NCBI RefSeq assembly: GCF_043195095.1 | Contig: NZ_JBAFWN010000014.1 | Strand: one strand, 5' to 3' | Origin: NCEH01 sp043195095 | Lineage (GTDB): Bacteria > Pseudomonadota > Alphaproteobacteria > Rhizobiales > Xanthobacteraceae | Length of the DNA: 64,000 nucleotides | Translations under genes and position numbers: made by a program | Notes under the pieces: generated by a model | What the model was told of the DNA's origin: nothing | What the model saw: only the letters and a program-made list of their open reading frames with translations | Database searches by the model: none | Shown here: positions 53,459-61,676 of the stretch, one piece after another | Numbering within the stretch: position 1 is the stretch's first letter | How the letters are laid out: each line of letters begins with the position of its first letter

Positions 53459-56400
53459 TCATGGCACCAACGAGGGTAGGCACTTGAAGCCCGTCATCGG
53501 GTTCTGGCGGAAAGGATTGTTCACGCTCGCGGCGTCGAGTGTGAATCCGGCCGAGCGGGGGCCGAGATTCACGTTGAAGGAGAACCGATTCGCGGAGATG
53601 CGGCTGAGCCCGCGCGCATTCAGGAACCGGAACAGCGCCCAAGGCCCGTTCACGGTGATCGAGGACGGCTGGCCGCTTTCCTGGGCGCCGAACTCGACCC
53701 GCATGATGCCGGTGGCGCCCGGCCATTTCACCGCCAGCGCCTGCGGCGGCCCGTATTGGTAGATGATCGACTGGCCGTCGATCTCCAGCTTCACGCGCAT
53801 GGCGCCGGGATCGAGGCGGGTCGGCGTCACATCAAAATTGAGCTGTGGCGCGGTGGCGCCGGCGGGAAAGAACATGGCCCGGATGCGCGCCGCCTGCTCG
53901 AAATAGCCGAGCGCGGCGACCGTGATATCGGGCCGTGCGCTGGCATTGGACAGAAGCTTCCACGGCGCGATGCTGGTATCCACAAACGGCTTCAGCTGCT
54001 TGTCGAAGAACTGCTCCAGCAGGCCGCCGGGCGCGAACATGCGGGTGAAGTCCGGCAAGGTCGCCTCGTTCTGCGAATTCTCGAACGGATAGCGCCCGTT
54101 GATCGCCACCTGGCAGAACGGCAGCACCTGCGCCTTCCATGCCGCGTTCATGTCTTCACGCACGCCCGCATTGGTGATGGTGGAGGTCTGCCGGACCAGG
54201 GCCATGATGGATTCCGCCAGCGCCGGTGGGGCGGTCAGCGTGCTCATCCTCAACTGCCCGAGAATCTGCGCGAACGCAGGGCCAGAGGTCAGTTCGGTGA
54301 CCTGCGAGGGGCTGGCGTCGCCCGCGCTGGCGGCCGGGCCGATGGCCATGCGCAGCTGGGTCAGCGCCTTCACCACATCGTCCACCGGACTTGGAGTGCC
54401 GGAGACGAATTTCTGCAACCCGGCGAAACGGTCCGTCACCGGCTGGCCGGGCGAGGGACCGCCGCCGAGCAGGCTTTCCAGCTCCGCCTTGGCGGCGGAA
54501 GCGTTCTGCACCGTCGTGGGTTTGGCCGGCGGGGCGAGCGTCGTCTGCTGGGCCACCGCGCTCAGATACATCTTCAACGGCGACGGCGGCCCGATCAGCG
54601 CCTGAAGCACCGCCATTTCCTGCTGGAGCGTGCTGAAGGGCGCGATGGTGACGTCGCTCAGCAGGTCTTCCCACTGGGCGGCATAATCGCTGGTGTAGAG
54701 CGCCAGCATGTCCTTCTTCAGCTGGTCCGTGCGCACCAGGGTGGGCGTGTTGGGATTGGCCGGCGTGCGCACCCAATCCTCGCGCACCAGGGCTTCCGCC
54801 ACCTTGGATATGGCCGGCAGCACGATGGTGAAGAAGTTCGCCGCCGTATACATGCCCGCGATCCCGTCGGAGAGCGACTTGCCGCTGCGCCGCACCAGGG
54901 CATACGGGGCAAGGGGCCCCGCCGCTTCCGCCAGGGTCCAGGGTGTCAGGTCCTTCACTTCCGGCAGGTCTTCCAGGATCGCCAGGCCGCGCTCGGCCGC
55001 GGGATACTGGTTCAGCACCGCCCGGGCGCGGGCCACCAGATTGTTGTTGAGATCTAGCTTGGGAAATCCGGCCTGCAACAGATTGGTCAGCTGCGTCACC
55101 AGCGCCGCCCGCAACGGCGCCTGGGCCGGGCCGGGATAGGCGTTCGCCCAATCCTGCCGCATCCAGGCGATCACCAGGTCCTTGTCGATGGGCGCGACGC
55201 CGCCGAACATCAGATAGACCATGAGCGCGCCATAGAGCGCGCTGGGCTTGCCCATGTTGGCCTCGATCTGCCCCTGAAGGCGCAGGTCGAGACGGGGCAG
55301 GAACAGCGTTTCCAGGGCGTCGGTATATTCCGAGCGGGTGGCGGCCGCGAGGATCGAGGTCTGGCTCAGCCCGGCCGTCAGGTTCAGCGGAACGTCCCGG
55401 TTGCGGTCGTTCCACCCTGTCGGCATCGCGGCGAGCGTGGTCAACGCCGGGATCGTGACGGACAGGTCCCCGTCATCGGGCTTCACATTGGTGCTGTTGC
55501 GGAGCGGTGCGATCACCACCTTCGCCTTGTCGGCGGCCCGATCCACCTGCTCGATCAGGTGGCGATTGCCGACGAAGCTGGTCGCCCACCAGAGCGAGAG
55601 CCCCGCCGCCAGGAAGGCCGTGAGCGCGGTGAGGGCCCAGGTCATGCGCTTCTGGCGTCGCTTCAGCTCGGCATCCACTCCGACGAGGCCGGCCTCGCCG
55701 AAAATCACCTTCTCCAGCGCATCATGGATGAAGAAGCCGGTGCGGCGGCGCTCCACCACCGCCGTGCCGCCTTCCGGACGCTCCTGCGGGATCAGGCGAT
55801 AAGGGCTTTCGCTCGCGGCATCCTCGGCGTCCGCGCTGGTGAGATAGAGGCCGCGCAGCAGCAAAGGGCGCTCATAGCCGCTGGGCTTGAACATGTCTTC
55901 CAGCAGGTCGCAGATCGCCGGCTTCACCGCCGCCAGATAGGGCAGGAACATGAAGGTGTCGAAGCGCCGTTCGGTCTCGGCCTCGGTGTTCACCCGGTTC
56001 AGCACGCGCGGCAATTGCCATTGCAGGAGATTGTCGTATTCGCGGTTGAGAAACGCGAACATGGTCTCGCCGTCTGCGGTGAGGCCGTTTTCGTCGCACA
56101 GCGGGAAGGTCAGGCCGAACACACGGTTGCGCTCTTCAACGGTGATGCCGTCGAAGAAGGCATGGAAACCGGGAATGCGGTCGGCCTTGGTGATGACCAC
56201 ATAGACCGGAAACCGGACCTTCAGGCGGGTCTGCAATCCCACCAGTTGCTGGCGGATGTCGGCGCCATGGGTGAGGCGGTCGGTCTCGCTCCAATTTTCC
56301 AGGTCTTCCAGGCTGATGGTCAGGATGACGCCGTTGATGGGCTGGCGCGGCCTGTGCTTCTTCAGCAGGCCGATGAAATTATTCCACACCTGCCGGTCGC

Positions 56401-57004
56401 TGCCGGAAGCGACGCCGTCGCCCCGAAACGGACCCTGGGTGTCCACCAGGACCGCCGCATCGGAGAAGAAGAAAGCGCAGCTGTTGCCGGCGGCGATCTG
56501 CCCGCCCGGCCCGTCGCGCCGATCGTTCACCGGAAAGCGCAGGCCTGAGCGGCGGATCAGCGAGGTTTTGCCCGCGCCGGCGATTCCGGTCACGAGATAC
56601 CAGGGCAGTTGATAGACGTAGGAACGCCCCCAGCGGTGCGACAGGCGCATGCGGCGCAGCACGCCGAGCGCGCGCTGCATGCCCTCGGCCATGGCGGAGG
56701 TCTGCGCTTCCACATGCTCATCGCGGGCGGGCACCACCCCGGCCGGCATGAGTTCCTTCTTGTCTTGCGGCAAGCCGCCCGCCGCCGGTGCCGGCGCGGC
56801 CGGCCGCCAGCTCAGCACGATCAGAACGCAGATCAGCACCAGCACCAGAAGCGCGAGGACGCGGGGTGTCACGTCCTCCAGCGGCGCCTCTCCGGCGATG
56901 CTGAGATGCGGGGCCAGGAACCAGATGGCGAGGGCGACCAGGGCGGCCACCACGATCAGCACCACCCAGCGCCAGAATGCGCGCGATGTCAGCATTTTCA
57001 CCAT
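53459..57004 (-). CDS. tssM: T6SS membrane protein TssM (IcmF)
   Basis: The 1181-residue protein has two N-terminal membrane helices (residues about 10-30 and 49-66). A cytosolic NTPase-like domain with an intact Walker A follows (GIAGAGKTS, residues 140-148), with a Walker-B-like VLVDTQGPFRGD, then a third helix near 460 (WALTALTAFLAAGLSLWW) and a large periplasmic region. It forms the trans-envelope channel with TssL. Length and order are normal for TssM. It follows tssL by 34 bp. Confidence 0.97.
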   Translation of the reverse strand: MVKMLTSRAFWRWVVLIVVAALVALAIWFLAPHLSIAGEAPLEDVTPRVLALLVLVLICVLIVLSWRPAAPAPAAGGLPQDKKELMPAGVVPARDEHVEAQTSAMAEGMQRALGVLRRMRLSHRWGRSYVYQLPWYLVTGIAGAGKTSLIRRSGLRFPVNDRRDGPGGQIAAGNSCAFFFSDAAVLVDTQGPFRGDGVASGSDRQVWNNFIGLLKKHRPRQPINGVILTISLEDLENWSETDRLTHGADIRQQLVGLQTRLKVRFPVYVVITKADRIPGFHAFFDGITVEERNRVFGLTFPLCDENGLTADGETMFAFLNREYDNLLQWQLPRVLNRVNTEAETERRFDTFMFLPYLAAVKPAICDLLEDMFKPSGYERPLLLRGLYLTSADAEDAASESPYRLIPQERPEGGTAVVERRRTGFFIHDALEKVIFGEAGLVGVDAELKRRQKRMTWALTALTAFLAAGLSLWWATSFVGNRHLIEQVDRAADKAKVVIAPLRNSTNVKPDDGDLSVTIPALTTLAAMPTGWNDRNRDVPLNLTAGLSQTSILAAATRSEYTDALETLFLPRLDLRLQGQIEANMGKPSALYGALMVYLMFGGVAPIDKDLVIAWMRQDWANAYPGPAQAPLRAALVTQLTNLLQAGFPKLDLNNNLVARARAVLNQYPAAERGLAILEDLPEVKDLTPWTLAEAAGPLAPYALVRRSGKSLSDGIAGMYTAANFFTIVLPAISKVAEALVREDWVRTPANPNTPTLVRTDQLKKDMLALYTSDYAAQWEDLLSDVTIAPFSTLQQEMAVLQALIGPPSPLKMYLSAVAQQTTLAPPAKPTTVQNASAAKAELESLLGGGPSPGQPVTDRFAGLQKFVSGTPSPVDDVVKALTQLRMAIGPAASAGDASPSQVTELTSGPAFAQILGQLRMSTLTAPPALAESIMALVRQTSTITNAGVREDMNAAWKAQVLPFCQVAINGRYPFENSQNEATLPDFTRMFAPGGLLEQFFDKQLKPFVDTSIAPWKLLSNASARPDITVAALGYFEQAARIRAMFFPAGATAPQLNFDVTPTRLDPGAMRVKLEIDGQSIIYQYGPPQALAVKWPGATGIMRVEFGAQESGQPSSITVNGPWALFRFLNARGLSRISANRFSFNVNLGPRSAGFTLDAASVNNPFRQNPMTGFKCLPSLVP

Positions 57005-57038
57005 GGAGATTGTCCCCTCACCTGGGCTCTGCGGGGCG

Positions 57039-58562
57039 CTATTGGGGAGTCAGCACGATTTCGACCCGCCGGTTGGCCTGGCGGCCCTCGGGGGTCGCAT
57101 TGGATGCGATGGGATCGGAGGATCCGCGCCCGGTGGCGCTGATGCGCGCCGGGCTGCCCATCTCGGCAGAGAGGAAATCCGCCACACGGCCGGCGCGGGC
57201 CTGGGAGAGAACCTGGTTGTTGGGATAGGTCGCGGTGTTGATGGGCACGTTGTCGCTATAGCCGATCACTTCGATCGTGCCGGGGGTTTTCATCAACGCC
57301 TGACCGATATGGTTGATCACACTGGTGAATTGGGCACGGATCCCGGTGCTCGCGGTGGCGAACACCTCGCCCACGGTACGGATCACCACCTTGTTGTCCT
57401 GCTTGATCACCTGGAGCACCCCGGCCTTCTGCTCGGGCGCGAGGAAGGTGGAGATGATCTGGTAGGGATCGGGCGCGGGCACCACCGGCTTGGGGGGCGC
57501 GGCGGGGACCGGCGCGGGCTGGGCCGGCGGCGCGGCAACCGGCGCCGCCGCCTTGGCCACATGGGGCGCCGGCGCGGCCAGCAGGGCCGAAACCTTCTCG
57601 GCCGCGAGGCTGCTGTCGTGCCGCAGCACCGCGGAGAGGGCGATGAAGGCGGCAACCAGCAGGGTGCCGAGGATCGCCCCGCCGACCCAGATCGGCAGCA
57701 GGTCACGCAGCTGGTGCTGCTCCACGCTCACGCCGCGCCATTTGGGCGAGAGGTCGGTCTTCACCGGCCCCTGGGCGCTGCGCAGAATCTGGAAGATCTC
57801 CTCGCACAGATGCGCGAGTTCGCCCGCCCCGTTCGCCGCGAGGCGATATTTGCCCTCGAAGCCGAACTCCAGGCAATAATAGAAGAATTCGATCTCCTTC
57901 AGCACCGGCTGCGGCGCCGCCATCATCTGGTTGAGCAAGGCGAAGAAGCGCTCGCCGCCCCAGGTCTCGCGGAAGAACATGGAAATCATGCTCTTCGAGG
58001 ACCAGAAGCTGTCCTTGCCCCAATTGGTCTTCAGGACGCCGTCATCCACGGTCGCGGCGAGCGCATATAAGGTGATGCGCACCTGCTGGGAATTCAGGCC
58101 GTTGGCGCTCGCCTGGGCCTCGAAATCCTGGAGCCCCTGCACCAGGGTCTGATGCAGCCATTCGATGTCGGGGGTCTGGGTGGTGGCCTCGACGCTTGCG
58201 AGAAGATCGAAGATCGGCGCCGCGAGGCCAAGGCTGGGATTGTCGCGATAGACATCGAACGCGGCATAAAGGGCATCGGAGCGCTCGGTCCCGGCCGGCG
58301 GCCCCTTGCGCGGCGCGGCGCGGGCATCGGACCCGCGTGGCGCGGAGATGGCCGGGCTCTGGGGCGGCGGCGCGGACGGGCGAGTCTGTTCGAACGGCGG
58401 GTTGGGCGCGGCACGGGCGCGGCCGGCCGGGGGCGGCGGCGGGGCTTTTACCGGACCATCGGCGGGCGCGGGAACCACGGACCCAAGCTGGCGCGCAGCA
58501 ACAGCCGGACGAGCGAAAATGGTGTCATCCATATCTCCTTCGCTCGGTCCGTTGCGGTTCAT
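57039..58562 (-). CDS. tssL: T6SS membrane protein TssL (DotU/IcmH) with C-terminal OmpA domain
   Basis: The 507-residue protein has a proline-rich disordered N-terminus (about 90 residues) and the DotU domain (DIEWLHQTLVQGLQDFE, LYALAATVDDGVLKTNWGKDSFWSSKSMISMFFRETWGGERFF, EFFYYCLEFGFEGKYRL). A single membrane helix (LPIWVGGAILGTLLVAAFIA) leads to a periplasmic OmpA domain with GYSDNVPI and NRRVEIVLTPQ. The OmpA part binds peptidoglycan and anchors the complex. The start may be 58562 or the ATG at 58532. No TssJ was found in the window. Confidence 0.96.
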   Translation of the reverse strand: MNRNGPSEGDMDDTIFARPAVAARQLGSVVPAPADGPVKAPPPPPAGRARAAPNPPFEQTRPSAPPPQSPAISAPRGSDARAAPRKGPPAGTERSDALYAAFDVYRDNPSLGLAAPIFDLLASVEATTQTPDIEWLHQTLVQGLQDFEAQASANGLNSQQVRITLYALAATVDDGVLKTNWGKDSFWSSKSMISMFFRETWGGERFFALLNQMMAAPQPVLKEIEFFYYCLEFGFEGKYRLAANGAGELAHLCEEIFQILRSAQGPVKTDLSPKWRGVSVEQHQLRDLLPIWVGGAILGTLLVAAFIALSAVLRHDSSLAAEKVSALLAAPAPHVAKAAAPVAAPPAQPAPVPAAPPKPVVPAPDPYQIISTFLAPEQKAGVLQVIKQDNKVVIRTVGEVFATASTGIRAQFTSVINHIGQALMKTPGTIEVIGYSDNVPINTATYPNNQVLSQARAGRVADFLSAEMGSPARISATGRGSSDPIASNATPEGRQANRRVEIVLTPQ

Positions 58563-58664
58563 GTGATCAGTTTCCAGCCTGGTTCATCATACCCCGTGCG
58601 CGTTGAACTTGTGATGCTTTCCTGTTGCGATCCTATGACCAAGCCCTGAAAGCTCCGCTTAACC

Positions 58665-59999
58665 TTAATTGCGGATCGCCCACATCTCCATATGCACACC
58701 GGGAAAATCGCCCGCGAGATGGACGGCGATACCGCCCGACACGGCCAATTGCTTCCAAAGCGGACTGGCCGGCTCCAATTCGAAATAGACCGCGCCGGCA
58801 TTGTAGGGGATCTGGCGCGGCGCGAGCGCCAGCGGCCTTACCCTGATGCCCGGAAGCTGGACGTTCACAAGCTCGCGGATCTGCTCCACGGGACCGATCT
58901 TGATCAGCGCGGGCAGCGACCGGCGGATGGTCTCGCCCGGCATTTCCGCTTTCACGACCAGCACGAAATTGGCGCCGGAAATCAGCGTGCGGTCCTGGAT
59001 CGTGCCGACGCGGATGCCGTATTTGCGATCCTGCAGCGGGATCTGCACCGCGCTCTGCTCCAGCACCGCACTCAGCGAGCGGCGCAATTCCACCATCACC
59101 GGCTCGAATGTCTCCTCCAGATTGTCGTGGCGATAGACCGCGAAATCGCGTGGGCGCTTCTGCACGGCAGTGAAGGTGGACAATTCCCCGGCAAGCTCCA
59201 GGAAGGTGGCATAGAGGCGCTCGGGATGCAGGCCGGAGAGCCGCGCCAGATGGGCCAGATGCGGCTCCGCCCGGTTGATCACCTGGAGCATCAGAAAGTC
59301 GGCGATCTCGGCGACGCCGTGGCTGTCGGACCCGGTCACGCGCGGGGCCAGCGCCTCGCCGCGATGGTGCAGCATCGCGGTCAGCTCGTTGAGAAAGCCG
59401 GAAAGCGCCGGCGAGGCGGCCGCGTCGAGAAACGGGGGAATGTAATTGGCATCGAGCCGCACCTTGCGGTCCGCCCCCACCTCCGCCACCCGCGCCAGGC
59501 CGAGGCAATGGAAGCCGCTGCGGTCCTGATTGTGCAGCAGCAGCTGAAGCCGCAGCTTGGCCGTGCGGATGCGGGCGGTGTTGTTGGAGCCGCTGATCTC
59601 GTCCACCACCTCCATCTCTTCGGAGCCGAAGCGGGCGGCGGAATTGCGCATGGTGCCCACTTCCACATCCGCCGCGCCACGCTGGCGCACCGGAATGCAG
59701 AGATAGACGATGGAATCCGTAAGGCTCACCGGCAGGTCGATGGGCTCGGGATGCTCATGATCCTCGGGAATGTCGAACGGCGTGCCGTCCTCGAACACCC
59801 CCTGGCAGCGGTCGAGCGCGAACTTGCCCAGCGCCAGCAGGTCGCGATTGATGGACAACGCGCGCAGCCCCCAGGGGAACGGGCACAGCCCCTCCACCCG
59901 CAATCGAACCAAGCGCTCCAGATAGCGGTCCTGCTGCTGGAAATGCTGGGCGCGCAAAAACATGCCCTCGGACCAGACGACCTTGCCGTTGGTGTTCAT
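58665..59999 (-). CDS. tssK: T6SS baseplate adaptor TssK
   Basis: The 444-residue protein begins MNTNGKVVWSEGMFLRAQHFQQQDRYLERLV, the TssK/VasE signature, and continues with PFPWGLRALSINRDLLALGKFAL and RQIPYNAGAVYFELEPASPLWKQLA near the end. TssK connects the baseplate to the TssLM membrane complex. The ATG overlaps the stop of the fha gene by 4 bases, and a 102-bp gap separates it from tssL. Confidence 0.96.
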   Translation of the reverse strand: MNTNGKVVWSEGMFLRAQHFQQQDRYLERLVRLRVEGLCPFPWGLRALSINRDLLALGKFALDRCQGVFEDGTPFDIPEDHEHPEPIDLPVSLTDSIVYLCIPVRQRGAADVEVGTMRNSAARFGSEEMEVVDEISGSNNTARIRTAKLRLQLLLHNQDRSGFHCLGLARVAEVGADRKVRLDANYIPPFLDAAASPALSGFLNELTAMLHHRGEALAPRVTGSDSHGVAEIADFLMLQVINRAEPHLAHLARLSGLHPERLYATFLELAGELSTFTAVQKRPRDFAVYRHDNLEETFEPVMVELRRSLSAVLEQSAVQIPLQDRKYGIRVGTIQDRTLISGANFVLVVKAEMPGETIRRSLPALIKIGPVEQIRELVNVQLPGIRVRPLALAPRQIPYNAGAVYFELEPASPLWKQLAVSGGIAVHLAGDFPGVHMEMWAIRN

Positions 60000-61069
60000 C
60001 GCGTGTCGTCTCCGTCAAAGGGGCGGCGGTAGGGGGCCTCGGGGTCGGGGGGCTCCCATGCGTCCGCCGGCGATTGCGCGTGCTGGGCCGGACCGCGCGA
60101 GAAGTCGCGGTCGGCGCGCAGCTGGCCCGATATCCGCACCGACAGGCTGACCAGGGACAGGCCGGCCCATTCCGGATCCAGCGCCGCGAGCCGCGCCACG
60201 GCTTCTTCCGCCGTGCCGGCGAAAATATCCTCCGCACCCTGGGCATCCGCCGCCTCGGAAATGCGGGCGAGCGCCTCCACCAGCGCGAGCACGGTCGCGC
60301 GCGGCAAGGCGGGCGCGTCTTCGGTCGCGGGCGGGCGCGCACCGCCGAAGGGCGGGGCGGGATCGTCGAAAGGCGGGATCGGTGCGCCGAAGCCGGGGCT
60401 CTGGCGTGCCGGGGTGCCCAGCACCTCCTCCTCCCAGCTTTCGGGAATATGGGTGTTCACCGGCGTCACCGCGCCGAGCGCCTGGAGCTCGGCCGGCACG
60501 TGGTCCGATTCGGTGGCATTCTGCCACGGGCTGGTCGCAAACAGCGGGTCCGGCAGGTGCGCCGGCGGATCTTCCGTCCAGGGCAGAAGCGAGGTGGGCG
60601 AATAAGGCGTGAATGCCGGGCTGCCGCCGATCTGCGGCGCCTCCGCGAACGGATCATCGGCCGGCGGACGGGGGGCGGGACGCGAGCCGGCGGCGCCGGG
60701 CAGGATCGCCAGGAACGGGTCGCGCTGCGCCTCGGCATCCTGGAGGCTGGCCTGGAGGGTGACGCTGGCGAGGTGCAGCAGGTCGCCGTCGTTCAGGATC
60801 ACGGAATTGCCGCGCCCCAACGGCTGCTCGGCACTGTTGACGAACAGGCCGTTGACCGACGTGTCGATCACAACGAACACGCCAGCCTTCAGGTCGATGG
60901 TGCAATGGTGGCGGGACATGAGCCGCGCCGGATCCTCGATAACCCAATCGTTGTCATCCACGCGGCCGATGCGAAACGGCCCCTGCGTGACGCTGCGCGT
61001 GCGTTCGTGCAGCGGCAGGTTGGCCGGATCGACGATGGTCAGGCGAAGGCTCGGTGCCATGCTCCTCAT
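59996..61069 (-). CDS. T6SS FHA-domain protein (Fha/TagH-like)
   Basis: The 357-residue protein has an N-terminal FHA domain (residues about 20-105: GPFRIGRVDDNDWVIEDP, SRHHCTID, VNGLFVN) that binds phosphothreonine. Then come a Pro-rich linker with repeated PAPPFGGARPP-like runs and a small C-terminal helical domain (ATVLALVEALARISEAADAQG). It resembles T6SS Fha proteins that respond to a threonine kinase; no kinase or phosphatase gene is in the window. The start at 61069 follows GAAGGAG. Confidence 0.88.
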   Translation of the reverse strand: MRSMAPSLRLTIVDPANLPLHERTRSVTQGPFRIGRVDDNDWVIEDPARLMSRHHCTIDLKAGVFVVIDTSVNGLFVNSAEQPLGRGNSVILNDGDLLHLASVTLQASLQDAEAQRDPFLAILPGAAGSRPAPRPPADDPFAEAPQIGGSPAFTPYSPTSLLPWTEDPPAHLPDPLFATSPWQNATESDHVPAELQALGAVTPVNTHIPESWEEEVLGTPARQSPGFGAPIPPFDDPAPPFGGARPPATEDAPALPRATVLALVEALARISEAADAQGAEDIFAGTAEEAVARLAALDPEWAGLSLVSLSVRISGQLRADRDFSRGPAQHAQSPADAWEPPDPEAPYRRPFDGDDTR

Positions 61070-61077
61070 GCGCTCCT

Positions 61078-61665
61078 TCAGGTGGCGGGCTGTCCGCTGC
61101 CACCATTGGCGATATCCGCGCCGATCATCAATGCCGCCACATGGCGTTCGCCGATGGTTTTGGCCGGACCGGGCACGCAGCACAGAAGCAGGGAGGCGCC
61201 GATCGCGCTGCCGGTCAAGGCATCGCCCGGCGGCACCACGAGCACCGATTCCGGCGGCGCGAGGCTGCCGCCCGACCAGAAGGTGCCGAGCGCGGCATAG
61301 GCCCCGGCGGTCTCGAACTTCAGCGCCTCCGCCGGGCGATAGGCCGCCCGCCGGTTCGCTTCGGTGGGCTGGTAGACCCAGGCCTCTGCCGCGTTCCACG
61401 CGGTGGTTTCCTTCTCCGGCAGTTCACCGGGCAGGAAGCGCTGGCGCGCCGCGCAGGCCCACCACACCGCCTCGCGCCGCGGCAGGCCGAGCGCCAGGAA
61501 CCGCAGTGCCTCGGTGGTAAGCTCGGCATCGGCGAGCGCCTGGATGAAGCCGGCGGCCGTGAGACCCGGCGTCAGCAGCGCCAGCGCCTCCTCGCTCGGC
61601 TCGAGCTGGGCTGTGAGATGCTCCGCCAGCGCATAGCGCAGCTTGGGGAGAAAACCGAGTTCCAT
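61078..61665 (-). CDS. DUF6931-like T6SS-linked protein of unknown function
   Basis: The 195-residue protein reads MELGFLPKLRYALAEHLTAQ at the start, has an acidic/Leu-rich helical body (ALRFLALGLPRREAVWWACAARQRFLPGELP, NAAEAWVYQPTEANRRAAY), and then a C-terminal GTFWSGGSLAPPESVLVVPPG...GPAKTIGERHVAAL. It fits the T6SS-linked DUF6931 type by size, composition and position; this match is from memory. The start at 61665 follows GGGGAGGGG. It lies between vgrG (12 bp) and fha (9 bp), so it is a true operon member. It could be an adaptor or effector-loading chaperone. Confidence 0.65.
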   Translation of the reverse strand: MELGFLPKLRYALAEHLTAQLEPSEEALALLTPGLTAAGFIQALADAELTTEALRFLALGLPRREAVWWACAARQRFLPGELPEKETTAWNAAEAWVYQPTEANRRAAYRPAEALKFETAGAYAALGTFWSGGSLAPPESVLVVPPGDALTGSAIGASLLLCCVPGPAKTIGERHVAALMIGADIANGGSGQPAT

Positions 61666-61676
61666 GTTCCCCTCCC

